DNA of 64,000 nt, from contig JANDJZ010000057.1 of assembly GCA_027943245.1 (NCBI GenBank), positions 62,001 through 126,000 on the forward strand, in the 5' to 3' direction. The position numbers and the translations under genes were made by a program. The notes beneath the pieces were generated by a model. The model was not told where the DNA came from, made no database searches, and saw only the letters and a program-made list of their open reading frames with translations. The stretch comes from Acanthamoeba sp. SK_2022b. Lineage: Eukaryota > Discosea > Longamoebia > Acanthamoebidae. Positions 1 to 10,443 of this stretch are shown here, one piece after another (position 1 is the first letter of the stretch; each line of letters begins with the position of its first letter).

Positions 1-419
1 ATCGACAGCGGCCAGCTGATGTCGCTGTCCCGGTTGGCGACGTTCTGCGCCGGCACCTCATTCATCAGGTAGTCATACAGCGCGCGCATGTCTTCCGCGC
101 TCATTTTGGCGTACGAGGTATACGGCATCGCCGGGTAAAGCCGGTGACCGTCTTTGGCCACCCCCTGGCGCATGGCGCGATCGAACTCCTCGAACGAATA
201 GGCACCGATGCCGTGCAGCTTGTCCGGCGTGATGTTGGTGGCGTAGATAGCCCCGAGCGGCGTCGGGAACTTCATGCCGCCCGCCAGTTCAGCGCCGCCC
301 GGCGCGGTGTGGCAGGCGGTGCAGTCGCCGGCCTTGGCGACATATTCCCCGGCCGACATCGCCTGGGCCGAGCCGCCGGCCGCCAGCAGGCTCAACAGGT
401 ACAGCGAACGCAGACTCAT
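1..419 (-). CDS. c-type cytochrome subunit (3' part missing)
   Basis: The gene runs off the left edge; the first 139 codons or so are visible. It opens with a short signal peptide (about residues 1-20, ending SAQA) and then a haem-binding CTACH motif near residue 34. The following segment resembles the first domain of the multi-haem cytochrome c subunits that serve membrane-bound alcohol, aldehyde and gluconate dehydrogenases. Its ATG overlaps the stop of the upstream oxidoreductase gene (ATGA), so the two are translationally coupled. I infer that it takes electrons from that enzyme in the periplasm and passes them to the respiratory chain. The number of haem sites cannot be known from this window. 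Confidence 0.85.
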   Translation of the reverse strand, partial: MSLRSLYLLSLLAAGGSAQAMSAGEYVAKAGDCTACHTAPGGAELAGGMKFPTPLGAIYATNITPDKLHGIGAYSFEEFDRAMRQGVAKDGHRLYPAMPYTSYAKMSAEDMRALYDYLMNEVPAQNVANRDSDISWPLS

Positions 420-2326
420 GCTCCCTCCTTGGCGGCAACCTTGCCGTAGGCCAGTTCGTTCACCGCGCGCCACGCCTGATCGATCGCCGAGTTGGCGTAC
501 GGGCTCCAGTCAGAATCGGAGTTGGCGATAACGATCTTGCCGATCGGCTGCCGCGCCGTTTCGATGATTTTCTTGGCTTCTTCTTCATCGTCAAACAGCC
601 CGTTGAGGAAGTAGGAATAACCGTGCGACCAGCGGTTGACGGTGATCGCCTGAATATCGCGCTGATGGTCGAAACCCGCCTCGCCCAGCATGCCCTGCAG
701 CTGTTCGCGGATCATCTGCTCATGCACCTCGAACGGCGTGCCCAGCAGCAGCGCGCGCCCTTTGCGCGACTGCTCGCGCGGGCTGAGGCCGCTGCCCGGC
801 AGCGTCGGCACGTACACCATATGCAGGCCGATTGGCCGATCCGGATCGCGCGGGTGCTGATACCCGCCCATGCTCACCGGGTAGTCCAGCTTCACGCGGC
901 TGTACGGCGCGGCCGGCGAATAAATTTCGTGCACGCCTAGCTTGATGAACGGTTGCCAGTTGCGGATCACCACTTTGCTGTACACCAACGGCGCCTTGAC
1001 GTTCTGCTTGAGCGCCTCCTGCTGCTCGTGTGACATCTCCGGCACCAGGTACGGGATCATCATGTTATAGCCGGCCATCACCACCTGCCCGGCGCGCACC
1101 TTGGTCATCTTCTCGCCGGTCATGTAGGTGACTTCCACCTTGTCGCCGACGTTGGCCGCGTGCAGCCCGGTGCTGTTCAAACGCAGCTTCACCGGCGACT
1201 CCGGCCGATCGAGCTGGCTGTAGTCGAATTTGGCCAGCACCACGTCGTTCATGTCCTTGCCGGCCGGCGCCACCGCCGGGATCAGCTGGCGCACCATCAG
1301 GCGCGTCAGCGTGGCGTTACCGTCCGGGAAGTGGAACACGTAAGGATCGTCGAGATCCGCCTGCGACTCTTCGTCCAGCGGCGGCAGATTCATGCCTCCG
1401 AGGCCCGGCAGATCGCAGATGCGCGCATCGCTGCACGACGTGCCGTCGATGCCCACCGCCTGGAAGTCGTTGGTGGTCTGCTGGAAATAACGGATCGCCA
1501 GCTCGCTCAGGCCCACTTTTTCACGCAGGAACTGGGTGTAGCTGTGGGTATCGAGCCATTCGACCTTCTGCTCCAGCGTCATCTCCGGCAGATAATCTTT
1601 CTCCACCGTATGCAGCGCGATCAGCGCCTGGCGATCGCTTTCCGGCAGCGGGAAATCGCCGATGAACGCTTCATAAGAGCGGCCGTTGAGGCGATCGCGC
1701 GGAATGTCGTCCGCCACCGTGCGGCCCGGATCGCCGCTCACCACCTTGTCGACGCCGAAGTTCTTGCGATCGAAGTAAACCCCGCGGCTCAGATTCAGAT
1801 CCGGGTAGAAGGTGGTGTCAAACGCCTGCTCCAGTTGGTCGATATCGACGCCGAGCTTGCGCAGCAGCCCCATCGCCACCGGGCTGAAGTTGGAGCGCGG
1901 CGACTGCAGCGATTCGCTGCCGCCGTAGCCGAGCAGCATGCCGTCGTCGGTGTTGAATTCGTTGCGCTTGGCGTGGCCGCCGAAGTCGTCATGGTTGTCG
2001 ATCAGCAAAATGCGCTGCTGCTCGCCTTTCAACTGCTGCCAGAAGCAGGCGGCCGCCAGCCCGCTGATGCCGGCGCCGACCACCACCAGATCGAACTCTT
2101 CAACGGCGGGTACGCTGCCGAAATCAAAGGTTTTACCGTCGCGCCCCAGCTGGTGCGCATGCTCGAACGAGCCTGGATGGTTACCCCGCAGCCCGGTCAG
2201 CGCCGGCGGGTAGTACAGGGTTTGATTGGCGGTTTGCGGCGACGCGCGCAAGATTTGCAGCGGCGTCAACCCGGCGGCGATGGTGATCGCCACCCCGTTG
2301 AGAAAATCGCGTCTGGTGATACCCAT
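416..2326 (-). CDS. spdH: Tat-exported FAD oxidoreductase, probable spermidine dehydrogenase
   Basis: The protein has 636 residues. The N-terminus carries a twin-arginine signal (TRRDFLNG, residues 4-11) followed by a hydrophobic stretch, so export of the folded protein is expected. A dinucleotide-binding VVVGAGISGLAAA motif lies near residues 80-95, followed by a long FAD-oxidoreductase body. Spermidine dehydrogenase was first described from S. marcescens; it splits spermidine into 1,3-diaminopropane and 4-aminobutyraldehyde (cyclising to 1-pyrroline). The gene sits downstream of a polyamine-type ABC importer and two 4-aminobutyraldehyde dehydrogenases and is coupled to a cytochrome c gene, which fits that reaction. 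The specific substrate is inferred from context and family resemblance; the flavoprotein fold is clear. Confidence 0.75.
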   Translation of the reverse strand: MGITRRDFLNGVAITIAAGLTPLQILRASPQTANQTLYYPPALTGLRGNHPGSFEHAHQLGRDGKTFDFGSVPAVEEFDLVVVGAGISGLAAACFWQQLKGEQQRILLIDNHDDFGGHAKRNEFNTDDGMLLGYGGSESLQSPRSNFSPVAMGLLRKLGVDIDQLEQAFDTTFYPDLNLSRGVYFDRKNFGVDKVVSGDPGRTVADDIPRDRLNGRSYEAFIGDFPLPESDRQALIALHTVEKDYLPEMTLEQKVEWLDTHSYTQFLREKVGLSELAIRYFQQTTNDFQAVGIDGTSCSDARICDLPGLGGMNLPPLDEESQADLDDPYVFHFPDGNATLTRLMVRQLIPAVAPAGKDMNDVVLAKFDYSQLDRPESPVKLRLNSTGLHAANVGDKVEVTYMTGEKMTKVRAGQVVMAGYNMMIPYLVPEMSHEQQEALKQNVKAPLVYSKVVIRNWQPFIKLGVHEIYSPAAPYSRVKLDYPVSMGGYQHPRDPDRPIGLHMVYVPTLPGSGLSPREQSRKGRALLLGTPFEVHEQMIREQLQGMLGEAGFDHQRDIQAITVNRWSHGYSYFLNGLFDDEEEAKKIIETARQPIGKIVIANSDSDWSPYANSAIDQAWRAVNELAYGKVAAKEGA

Positions 2327-2356
2327 ATAGGCTTCCTTTCAATTTTTATTATCATC

Positions 2357-2374
2357 GGCCGGCCGGGGCCGGCC
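2357..2374. repeat. GC-rich perfect hairpin between patD and spdH
   Basis: GGCCGGCC, a 2-nt loop and GGCCGGCC form an 8-bp all-GC stem in the 85-bp gap between two genes of the operon. No T-run follows it on the minus strand. It therefore looks more like an mRNA-stabilising or processing hairpin than a strong terminator. Confidence 0.5.
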
Positions 2375-2411
2375 CGAAGGCCGCGCTATTGTGCGGATAA
2401 TTATTGTAAAA

Positions 2412-3836
2412 TCAATGTTTGAACATCACATGACGAATGGCGGTGTAATCCTCCAGCCCGTACATCGACATGTCCTTGCCGTAGCCGGACAGTTTCTGGC
2501 CGCCGTGCGGCATTTCGCTCACCAACATGAAGTGGGTGTTCACCCAGGTGCAGCCGTATTGCAGGCGGGCGCTTAAGCGATGCGCGCGGCCCACGTCGCG
2601 GGTCCACACGGAAGACGCCAGCCCGTAGTTGGATTCGTTCGCCCAGGCCAGCACCTGCTCTTCGTCGTCGAACGGCGTCACCGTCACCACCGGGCCGAAC
2701 ACCTCGCGCTGCACGATCTCATCCTCCTGGCGCGCGCCGGCCAGCAGCGTCGGCTGGAAGTAGTAACCCGGCCCTTTCACCTTCTCGCCGCCGGTCACCA
2801 CCTGCACGTGCGGCAACGCTTTGGCGCGCTCGACAAAACCGGCGACCCGGTCCAGATGCTGGGCGGTAATCAATGGCCCCAGCTCGGTGCTCTCGTCGTC
2901 CGGCGCACCGATCTTCAGGCTGGCCACCGCCTCGCCCAGCCGCTTCACCAGCTCGGGATAAATGCTTTTCTGCGCGTAGATGCGGCAGGCGGCGGTGCAA
3001 TCCTGCCCGGCGTTGTAGAAACCGAAGCCGCGAATGCCGTCCACCACCTGCTGCAGATCGGCGTCGTCAAACACCAGCACCGGCGCCTTACCGCCCAGCT
3101 CCATATGGGTGCGCTTAATGCCGGCGGCGGTGTGGGCGATGATGTGCTCGCCGGTGGCGATCGAGCCGGTCAGCGACACCATGCGCACCTTGTCATGCCC
3201 GGTCAGCCGATCGCCGACGCTTGCGCCGCGGCCGAACAGCACGTTGAGCACGCCCGGCGGGAACAGCCCGGCGGCCAGTTCGGCCAGTTTGAAAGTGGTC
3301 AGCGGCGTCTGCTCCGACGGCTTGATCACCACGCAGTTGCCCGCCGCCAACGCCGGCGCCAGTTTCCAGGCCGCCATCATCAGCGGGTAGTTCCACGGCG
3401 CGATCGAGGCCACCACGCCGAGCGGATCGCGGCGAATCATCGAGGTATGCCCGGCCAGATACTCGCCGGCCGCCATGCCGGTCAGGCAGCGGCTGGCCCC
3501 GGCGAAGAAGCGAAACACGTCGGCCACCGCCGGCAGCTCGTCGTTCAACACGCAGTGATAAGGTTTGCCGCAGTTGAGCGACTCCAGCCTGGCGAAAGTC
3601 TCGGCATGCTCGTCGATCAGATCCGCCAGCTTGAGCAGATGCTCGGCGCGCGCCTTCGGCGTGGTTTGCCCCCAGGCGGCGAACGCGGCGTCCGCCGCCA
3701 GCACCGCGCGATCGACCTGCTCCGGGCTGGCCTCCGCCACCTGCGCAATCACTTCGCCGGTCGCCGGGTTATACACCGGCTGGGTCGCGCCCTGGCCATT
3801 CACCAGTTGGCCGTCAATCAACAGTTGGCTTTGCAT
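2412..3836 (-). CDS. patD: 4-aminobutyraldehyde (1-pyrroline) dehydrogenase
   Basis: The product is a 474-residue aldehyde dehydrogenase, the same length as E. coli PatD (YdcW), which it resembles throughout. The catalytic Cys is at about residue 280 in GQDCTAAC and the general-base Glu at about 246 in HMELGGK. The SLTGS cofactor segment is near residues 221-225. It oxidises 4-aminobutyraldehyde, made from putrescine or spermidine, to GABA with NAD+. The gene follows ydcV by 35 bp, as in the E. coli ydcSTUV-patD operon, and precedes the spermidine dehydrogenase gene. A second homologue lies at 7924-9387. Confidence 0.95.
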   Translation of the reverse strand: MQSQLLIDGQLVNGQGATQPVYNPATGEVIAQVAEASPEQVDRAVLAADAAFAAWGQTTPKARAEHLLKLADLIDEHAETFARLESLNCGKPYHCVLNDELPAVADVFRFFAGASRCLTGMAAGEYLAGHTSMIRRDPLGVVASIAPWNYPLMMAAWKLAPALAAGNCVVIKPSEQTPLTTFKLAELAAGLFPPGVLNVLFGRGASVGDRLTGHDKVRMVSLTGSIATGEHIIAHTAAGIKRTHMELGGKAPVLVFDDADLQQVVDGIRGFGFYNAGQDCTAACRIYAQKSIYPELVKRLGEAVASLKIGAPDDESTELGPLITAQHLDRVAGFVERAKALPHVQVVTGGEKVKGPGYYFQPTLLAGARQEDEIVQREVFGPVVTVTPFDDEEQVLAWANESNYGLASSVWTRDVGRAHRLSARLQYGCTWVNTHFMLVSEMPHGGQKLSGYGKDMSMYGLEDYTAIRHVMFKH

Positions 3837-3871
3837 AGGGTTATCCTTTTATCAGAGGTCGGGTAAGGAAA

Positions 3872-4678
3872 TTATTTGCCGCTGCCGGCGACGCTTTCCC
3901 CACCTTTGGTCAGGTAGTAAGCGCCGAGGATCGGCAGCATGGTCAACAGCATTACCGACAGCGCCACCACGTTGGTGATCGGCACGTCGCGCGGGCGACC
4001 GAGCTGGTTCAGCAGCCACAGCGGCAGCGTGCGCTCGTGGCCGGCGGTAAAGGTGGTCACGATGATTTCATCGAACGACAGCGCGAACGCCAGCATGCCC
4101 CCGGCCAGCAGCGCCGAGCCGAGGTTCGGCAAGATCACGTAACGGAAGGTTTGCCAGCCGTCGGCGCCGAGATCCATCGACGCTTCGATCAGGCTGTACG
4201 AGGTGCGGCGGAACCGGGCGATGACGTTGTTGAACACGATCACCACGCAAAACGTCGCATGGCCGACGACGATAGTCAGGATACCCGGCTCGATGTTCAG
4301 CGCCTTGAACGCCGCCAGCAGCGCCAGACCGGTGACGATCCCCGGCAGCGCGATCGGCAGCAGCAACAGCAGCGAAATGCTGTCCTTGCCGAAGAAATCG
4401 CGCCGATACAGCGCCGCCGCCGCCAGCGTACCGAGCACCAGCGCGATGGCGGTCGCCAGGCAGGCGATCTGCGCCGACAGCAGCACCGCATCGATGATGT
4501 CCTGCCGCCCGGCGGCAACGTTGAACCAGTGCAGCGTGAAGCCCTTCGGCGGGAAGCTGAAGGCGGCATCCTCGGTGTTGAAGGCGTAGATGGCGATGAT
4601 CGCCAACGGGAAATGCAGGAAGATCAGTCCGCCCCAGGCGGCCAGCTTCAGCCCTAAGGGCGCGCGTTCAGAGTGCAT
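3872..4678 (-). CDS. ydcV: polyamine-type ABC transporter permease
   Basis: This is a 268-residue inner-membrane permease of the PotC type with about six hydrophobic helices. The EAA-loop region ([14 protein letters not shown], about residues 165-178) contacts the ATPase. It is close to E. coli YdcV in length and sequence. Its start overlaps the end of ydcU by 11 bp, indicating translational coupling. With YdcU it forms the channel of the YdcSTUV importer, which has been linked to putrescine and other substrates. Confidence 0.93.
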   Translation of the reverse strand: MHSERAPLGLKLAAWGGLIFLHFPLAIIAIYAFNTEDAAFSFPPKGFTLHWFNVAAGRQDIIDAVLLSAQIACLATAIALVLGTLAAAALYRRDFFGKDSISLLLLLPIALPGIVTGLALLAAFKALNIEPGILTIVVGHATFCVVIVFNNVIARFRRTSYSLIEASMDLGADGWQTFRYVILPNLGSALLAGGMLAFALSFDEIIVTTFTAGHERTLPLWLLNQLGRPRDVPITNVVALSVMLLTMLPILGAYYLTKGGESVAGSGK

Positions 4679-5612
4679 CGAAAGCCCCCAGACGTTTGAC
4701 GATGGAAAGGTAAATGGCGATCAGGACGATCGGCACCAGCGTAAAGGCCGCGGCCATCGGCATATTGCCGATCGCACCCTGCTGGGCGTACACCATGCTG
4801 CCGATGAAATAGCCCGGCGGCCCCACCAGCTGCGGCACGATAAAGTCGCCCAGCGTCAGCGAGAAGGTGAAGATCGATCCGGCGGCGATGCCCGGTACCG
4901 CCAGCGGCAAAATGACGTGGCGGAAGGTCTGCGCCGGCCGCGCGCCCAGATCCGCCGAGGCGTGCAGCAGCGAGGGCGGCAGGCGCTCCAGCGCTGCCTG
5001 GATCGGCAGGATCATGAACGGCAGCCAGATATAGACGAACACCAGAAAACGCCCCAGCCCCGAGGTCGACAGCGTGTTGCCGCCGACGCCGGGCACCGTC
5101 AGCAGCGAAGCCAACAGCGGCTCCAGCCCCAGGTGCTGCAGGAACCACTGCGCCACGCCATCCTTCGCCAGCAGCAGGGTCCAGGCATAGGCTTTAACGA
5201 TATAGCTGGCCCACATCGGCATCATCACGGCGATGTAAAAGAACGCTTTAACGCGGCCGCTGGTGTAGCGCGCCATGTAATAGGCGATCGGGAACGCCAG
5301 CGCCGCGCTGGCCAGCGACACCAGCACCGCCATGGTCAGCGTGCGCAGGATGATGTCGTAGTTGGCCGGGTTGAACAGCGCCGCCAGGTTGGCGAAGGTC
5401 AGATCCGGCGTCACCGCCATGGTGAAATCGTCGAAGGTGTAAAATCCTTGCCACAGCAGCGTCAGCAGCGAACCGAGGTACACCGCGCCGAACCACAGCA
5501 GCGGCGGCACCAGCAGCAAAAGCAGATACAGCGTCGGCCGGCGATAAAGCCAGGTCGACAGCGCGCGCACGGTACCGCCGCGCGCCGAGGGGGAATCGAT
5601 GCTCATGTCCAT
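4668..5612 (-). CDS. ydcU: polyamine-type ABC transporter permease
   Basis: This 314-residue permease is of the PotB type. It has an N-terminal cytoplasmic tail, a first helix around residues 30-50, and an EAA-like loop near residues 220-235 ([14 protein letters not shown]). It is the heterodimer partner of YdcV. The ATG lies one base after the ydcT stop and the 3' end overlaps ydcV, so ydcT-U-V are tightly coupled. Confidence 0.93.
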   Translation of the reverse strand: MDMSIDSPSARGGTVRALSTWLYRRPTLYLLLLLVPPLLWFGAVYLGSLLTLLWQGFYTFDDFTMAVTPDLTFANLAALFNPANYDIILRTLTMAVLVSLASAALAFPIAYYMARYTSGRVKAFFYIAVMMPMWASYIVKAYAWTLLLAKDGVAQWFLQHLGLEPLLASLLTVPGVGGNTLSTSGLGRFLVFVYIWLPFMILPIQAALERLPPSLLHASADLGARPAQTFRHVILPLAVPGIAAGSIFTFSLTLGDFIVPQLVGPPGYFIGSMVYAQQGAIGNMPMAAAFTLVPIVLIAIYLSIVKRLGAFDAL

Positions 5613-5613
5613 C

Positions 5614-6642
5614 TCACCTCTCCTCCAGCAGCGGTACCATCGCCGCGCGCGGCCAGCAGGCGACGATCGGCTGGCCGATCTGCCGCTGTTGCCCTTCGGC
5701 GATCCACTGTGGATTGGCCTGGCTGACCAGCAGCTTTTCGCCGCCGTTCAGCGCGATTTCATACCGCGTGGCCGCGCCCTGGTAATGGATTTCCTGCAGC
5801 GTGCCCTGTACCTGGATCTCGTCCTGCGCCGCGCCGCCATGCTCCAGCAGGCGGATATGTTCCGGCCGGATCGAGAAGGTCCGGTTTTCGCCGAGCAGGC
5901 GCTGCGCCAGCTCGCTGCGCACCACGTTGGAGGTGCCGACGAACTCGGCGACGAACGGCGTCTTCGGCCGCATGTAAAGCTCGCGCGGCGTATCCACCTG
6001 TTCGATGCGGCCGTTATTGAACACCGCCACCCGATCGGACATCGACAACGCTTCGCTTTGATCGTGGGTAACGAAGATAAAGGTGATGCCCAGCTGGCGC
6101 TGCAGCTTCTTCAGCTCGCCCTGCATCTGCTCGCGCAGCTTGAGATCCAGCGCGCCGAGCGGTTCGTCCAGCAGCAGCACCCGCGGCCGATTGACCAGCG
6201 CGCGCGCCAACGCCACGCGCTGCCGCTGGCCGCCCGACAGGTGCGCCGGCTTGCGTTCGGCAACGAAACCGAGCGCCACGCTCTCCAGCGCCTCTTGCGC
6301 CCGCGCCAGCCGCTCGCGTTTGGCGACGCCCTTCACCATCAGGCCGTAGGCGACGTTTTCCAGCACCGACATGTGCGGGAACAGCGCGTAATCCTGAAAC
6401 ACGGTGTTCACGTCGCGCTGATACGGCGGCAGGTTGGCGGCTTCCTGGCCGTGGATGCGAATCGAGCCGGAAGTGAGCTGTTCAAAGCCGGCGATCAGGC
6501 GCAGGCAGGTGGTTTTGCCCGAGCCGGATGGCCCGAGCATGGAGAAAAATTCCCCGTCCTGAATGTCGATGGATACCCGATCCACGGCGCGAACATCGCC
6601 GAAAGTCCGCGAAACATCGATGAATTGCACGGCAATGGTCAT
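5614..6642 (-). CDS. ydcT: polyamine-type ABC transporter ATP-binding protein
   Basis: The 342-residue ATPase subunit is of the PotA type. Visible motifs in order are Walker A (GPSGSGKTT, about residues 38-46), the signature LSGGQRQR (about 136-143), Walker B (VLLLDEP, about 155-161) and the switch His in FVTHDQSEAL. A C-terminal TOBE-like domain follows. It drives uptake through YdcU and YdcV. The gene starts 53 bp after the ydcS stop. Confidence 0.95.
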   Translation of the reverse strand: MTIAVQFIDVSRTFGDVRAVDRVSIDIQDGEFFSMLGPSGSGKTTCLRLIAGFEQLTSGSIRIHGQEAANLPPYQRDVNTVFQDYALFPHMSVLENVAYGLMVKGVAKRERLARAQEALESVALGFVAERKPAHLSGGQRQRVALARALVNRPRVLLLDEPLGALDLKLREQMQGELKKLQRQLGITFIFVTHDQSEALSMSDRVAVFNNGRIEQVDTPRELYMRPKTPFVAEFVGTSNVVRSELAQRLLGENRTFSIRPEHIRLLEHGGAAQDEIQVQGTLQEIHYQGAATRYEIALNGGEKLLVSQANPQWIAEGQQRQIGQPIVACWPRAAMVPLLEER

Positions 6643-6695
6643 TTTCTGTGCTCCATACTGATGTAGTTCGGGCGCAGCGGGCTGCGCCCCGCGGC

Positions 6696-7850
6696 TTAGC
6701 GGCCGCCCATGATGGCGATGTAATCCTGGGTCCAGCGGCTGTACGGCACGAACTTGCCGCCCTGCGCCTGCGGCGTTTTCCAGAAGGCGATTTTGTCGAA
6801 CTGGTTGAAGCCGTTGGTTTCGCAGCCCTTCTCACCCAACAGCGCGCTGGCCTTGCAGCCCGCCGGTGAAGCCGGCACCGATCCGAACCAGGCCGCCACG
6901 TCGCCCTGCACCTTCGGCTCCAGCGACCAGTTCATCCACTGGTAGGCGCAGCTCGGGTGCTTGGCGTCGTTATGCAGCATGGTGGTGTCCGCCCAGCCGG
7001 TCACGCCCTCTTTCGGGAACACGGTGGCGATCGGCTGCCCCTCGCCCTTCAGGGCGTTGGCCTGATACGGCCAGGCGCTGGAGGCCACCACGCCTTCGTT
7101 TTTAAAGTCGCTCATCTGCACCGAGGTGTCGTGCCAGTAGCGGTGGATCAGCGCGTGCTGGCTGCGCAGCAGCTTCAGCGCCGCCTGATACTGCTCTTCG
7201 TTGAGCTGATAAGGATCGCTGATGCCGAGCTGTGGCTGGGTGGCCTTCAGGAACAGCGCCGCGTCGGCGATGTAGATCGGGCCGTCGTAAGCCTGCACCC
7301 GGCCCTGGTTGCTCTTGCCGTCCGGCAGGTTCTGCTGCTGGAAGATCACCGCCCAGCTGTCCGGCGGCGTCGGGAAGGTTTTGGTGTTGTACATCAGCAG
7401 GTTCGGCCCCCACTGGTACGGCGTGCCGTAGGTTTTGCCGTCCACGGTGTACCAGGCGCCGTTCAGCAGGCGCGGATCGATGTTCTTCCAGTTCGGGATC
7501 AGCGCGGTGTTGATCGGCTGCACCCGCTTGCCGAAGATCAGGCGCAGCGAGGCGTCGCCGGAGGCGGTCACCAGATCGTAGCCGCCCTTGGCCATCAGGC
7601 TGACCATTTCATCGGAGGTGGCGGCGGTCTTCACGTTCACCGCGCAGCCGGTTTGCTTTTCAAACTGGGTGACCCAGTCGTAGTTTTTGTCGGACTGGCC
7701 GCGTTCGATGTAGCCGGGCCAGGCGATGATATCCAGCCGGCCTTCGCCTTTGCCCAGCGACTGCGGCAGATCGGCCGCCTGAGCCAGGCCGCACAGCACG
7801 GTGAGACAGAGCGCGGAGACGGTGGTGGTGACTGCGGTAGTTTTTCTCAT
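6696..7850 (-). CDS. ydcS: periplasmic substrate-binding protein of the polyamine importer
   Basis: The product has 384 residues; E. coli YdcS has 381. A cleavable signal peptide covers about residues 1-25 (ending AQAAD), followed by a PotD-like bilobal binding domain starting LDIIAWPGYIERGQ. It captures substrate in the periplasm for YdcTUV. It is the first transporter gene and lies 73 bp downstream of the second aminobutyraldehyde dehydrogenase gene. That extra dehydrogenase upstream is not part of the E. coli operon. Confidence 0.93.
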   Translation of the reverse strand: MRKTTAVTTTVSALCLTVLCGLAQAADLPQSLGKGEGRLDIIAWPGYIERGQSDKNYDWVTQFEKQTGCAVNVKTAATSDEMVSLMAKGGYDLVTASGDASLRLIFGKRVQPINTALIPNWKNIDPRLLNGAWYTVDGKTYGTPYQWGPNLLMYNTKTFPTPPDSWAVIFQQQNLPDGKSNQGRVQAYDGPIYIADAALFLKATQPQLGISDPYQLNEEQYQAALKLLRSQHALIHRYWHDTSVQMSDFKNEGVVASSAWPYQANALKGEGQPIATVFPKEGVTGWADTTMLHNDAKHPSCAYQWMNWSLEPKVQGDVAAWFGSVPASPAGCKASALLGEKGCETNGFNQFDKIAFWKTPQAQGGKFVPYSRWTQDYIAIMGGR

Positions 7851-7923
7851 CGTAATTACCCCTGTGTTGCGTATCTGTGTGCGGCAGGGAACGGCTGCCG
7901 CCTGATTTTGCTTTATAGAACCG

Positions 7924-9387
7924 CTAGAAGCTGGCTTTGAACTTCGCCATTACGTGCCTGACAACGCTGTAATCCTGTAGTGAATCGCTGGACAGATCCT
8001 TGCCGTAGCCGGAGCGTTTCAGGCCGCCGTGCGGCATCTCGCTCGCCAAGGTGAAATGGGTGTTGATCCAGGTGCTGCCGTACTGCAGATGGGCGGCGAT
8101 GTGCAGCGCCCGATCGATATTTTGCGTCCACACCGACGAAGCCAGCCCGTATTCCGAGTCGTTGGCCCACTCGACCGCCTGCTCCAGGTGTTCGAAGCGC
8201 GTGATGCTGACCACCGGGCCAAACACCTCGCGCTGCACGATTTCGTCGCTTTGCAGGCAGCCCGCCAGCAGGGTCGGCTGGTAGTAGAACCCCGGCCCGG
8301 AGTGGGCCGCGGCGCCGGTGATCAATTCGATATGCGGTTGGCTGAGCGCTCGCTCGACGAAGCTGGCGACGCGATCGCGCTGGCGGCTACTTATCAACGG
8401 GCCGATCTCGTTGTCCTGATCGCGCTTGCGGGCGAAGCGCAGGCTGGCGACCGCCTCGCCCAGCGCGTCCACCAGCTTGGGATAGATGCCCGCCTGTGCA
8501 TAGATGCGGCAGGCGGCGGTGCAGTCCTGGCCGGCGTTGTAATAGCCGTAGGTGCGGATGCCGTTGACCACCTCGTCGAGATCGGCGTCGTCGCAGACGA
8601 TCACCGGCGCCTTGCCCCCCAGTTCCAGGTGGGTGCGCTTGACGCTTTTGGCCGCCGCCTGAAGAATTTTTTGCCCGGTGACGATATCGCCGGTGACAGA
8701 CACCAGCCGCACCTGCGGGTGCCCCACCAGCTGGCTGCCGACCCCTTCCCCGCCGCCGTAGACGATATTCAGCACGCCCGGCGGCAGGATCTCCTGCAGC
8801 GCCGGCACCAGCGCCAGAATGGTCAGCGGCGTATGTTCGGAGGGTTTAAACACCACGGTATTGCCCGCCGCCAACGCTGGCGCAATCTTCCACGCCGCCA
8901 TCATCAGCGGATAGTTCCAGGGGGCGATCGAGGCCACCACGCCGATCGGATCACGGCGGATCATCGAGGTGTGGCCCGGCACATACTCGCCGGCCAGCTG
9001 CCCTTGCTGCGTGCGCACCGCGCCGGCGAAGAAGCGGAACACGTCGACCGCCGCCGGCAGATCGTCATTGAGCGCCTGATGCAGCGGTTTACCGCAGTTG
9101 AGGGCTTCCAGCTGCGCCAGCTGCGGCGCCTGCCGCTCGATGGCGTCGGCGATGCGCAGCAATAGAGCGGCGCGCTGGGCCGGCGTGGTGCGCGACCAGT
9201 GGCCGAACGCCTGCTGCGCGGCTTTCACCGCGCCGCCGACCTGCGCCGAAGAGGCTTCGGTCAGGGCGATCAGCGTCTCGCCGTTGGCCGGATTGACGAT
9301 GCATTCCTGCTGGCCTTCGCCGTCGACCAACTGACCGTTAATGAACTGCTGACAGGACAAACCTGAGAGAACCTGCACATCTGCCAT
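7924..9387 (-). CDS. second 4-aminobutyraldehyde dehydrogenase-like enzyme
   Basis: This 487-residue aldehyde dehydrogenase is a paralogue of PatD, with about 12 extra residues at the N-terminus. The catalytic Cys is at about residue 289 (GQDCTAAC) and the Glu at about 255 (HLELGGK). The NYNAGQDC and [13 protein letters not shown] blocks are shared with PatD. The cofactor segment reads SVTGDIV where PatD has SLTGSIA, so the two may differ in cofactor or aldehyde preference. As the first gene of the polyamine operon it probably acts on 4-aminobutyraldehyde or 3-aminopropionaldehyde. Confidence 0.85.
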   Translation of the reverse strand: MADVQVLSGLSCQQFINGQLVDGEGQQECIVNPANGETLIALTEASSAQVGGAVKAAQQAFGHWSRTTPAQRAALLLRIADAIERQAPQLAQLEALNCGKPLHQALNDDLPAAVDVFRFFAGAVRTQQGQLAGEYVPGHTSMIRRDPIGVVASIAPWNYPLMMAAWKIAPALAAGNTVVFKPSEHTPLTILALVPALQEILPPGVLNIVYGGGEGVGSQLVGHPQVRLVSVTGDIVTGQKILQAAAKSVKRTHLELGGKAPVIVCDDADLDEVVNGIRTYGYYNAGQDCTAACRIYAQAGIYPKLVDALGEAVASLRFARKRDQDNEIGPLISSRQRDRVASFVERALSQPHIELITGAAAHSGPGFYYQPTLLAGCLQSDEIVQREVFGPVVSITRFEHLEQAVEWANDSEYGLASSVWTQNIDRALHIAAHLQYGSTWINTHFTLASEMPHGGLKRSGYGKDLSSDSLQDYSVVRHVMAKFKASF

Positions 9388-9502
9388 CGCCTGACGCCCC
9401 TAAGTGACAAAAACGTTAACCAAATGTGAATAAGTTAGTTTTAATCAGCCTAAGCGAGCCTCTGGCGGGCAACAAATTCTAAATACTGAACGCCGCGTTC
9501 GA

Positions 9503-10432
9503 TTAAATCGAATGCTTAAGCCCGGCGGCATGTTTGCTGCCGTTCTCGCGCGCGATGGTAAGGAACGGCGTCACCAGCTCCGGCCGCGCGCTGCCGCGCC
9601 GCCACGCCAGCCCGATATCCAGCGGCTCCAGCAGATCGTCCAGCTTGCGCGCTTCGATCATGTTGCCCTCGAGCGACCAGGCGCGGTACGCCATGTCCGG
9701 CTGGATGGAGACCCCCATCCCCGCCGCCACCAGGCTGCGCACCGCCTCGGTCGAGGCGGTCTTCATGGCGATCTCCGGCTTCAGCCCGGCGCGCGACCAG
9801 ATGCGCCGCGCATGCACGTCCATTTCATCGGCGTTGAGCTGGATCAGCGGCTGTTTGGCCACGTCCGCCAGGCTGATGCTCTCGTGCTCCAGCAGCGGGT
9901 GCAGCGGCGGCAGCCACAGGCGATACGGCGAGTGCATCAGCACCTCGGTCTGCAGCGCGTCGCGGTCTTCGATGTTCGACAGGATCAGCACGCCGATGTC
10001 GATCTCGCCGCTGACCAGCAGATGCTCGATATACGGGCGCTCGTCTTCAACCACCTGCACGGTGACGTTGGGATAGGCCGATTTAAAGCGCGTGAGCAGC
10101 TCCACCAGGAAGTAGCCGGCCACCAGGCTGGTGACGCCGACGGTCAGCTTGCCGGTCAGGCTTTCGGTGCCGATCTGCAGGCTGCGCTTGGCGTTGTCCA
10201 CCGTCGCCAGGATCAGATACGACTGGCGCAGGAACTGATGCCCCTGATGGGTCAGCGTCATGCCCTTGGCATGGCGATCGAACAGCCGCACGCCGATCTC
10301 GGTTTCCAACTGCTGGATCGCCAGCGTCAGCGAAGACTGGGAGACAAACACCGCCTGGGCGCCGGCGGAGATCGACCCGGTTTCCGCCACCGCGATAAAG
10401 TGGCGGATTTGGCGTAACGTCATCATCCCCAT
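9503..10432 (-). CDS. LysR-family transcriptional regulator
   Basis: The 309-residue protein has an N-terminal winged helix-turn-helix (about residues 4-63: LRQIRHFIAVAETGSISAGA, then SSLTLAIQQLETEIGVRLF) and a C-terminal periplasmic-binding-like effector domain. It lies 115 bp upstream of the polyamine operon on the same strand, so it is the likely local regulator of uptake and oxidation genes. The effector is unknown. The start is uncertain among three Met codons in the first four residues; the first is used here. Confidence 0.88.
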   Translation of the reverse strand: MGMMTLRQIRHFIAVAETGSISAGAQAVFVSQSSLTLAIQQLETEIGVRLFDRHAKGMTLTHQGHQFLRQSYLILATVDNAKRSLQIGTESLTGKLTVGVTSLVAGYFLVELLTRFKSAYPNVTVQVVEDERPYIEHLLVSGEIDIGVLILSNIEDRDALQTEVLMHSPYRLWLPPLHPLLEHESISLADVAKQPLIQLNADEMDVHARRIWSRAGLKPEIAMKTASTEAVRSLVAAGMGVSIQPDMAYRAWSLEGNMIEARKLDDLLEPLDIGLAWRRGSARPELVTPFLTIARENGSKHAAGLKHSI

Positions 10433-10443
10433 CGCCTTTCAAG

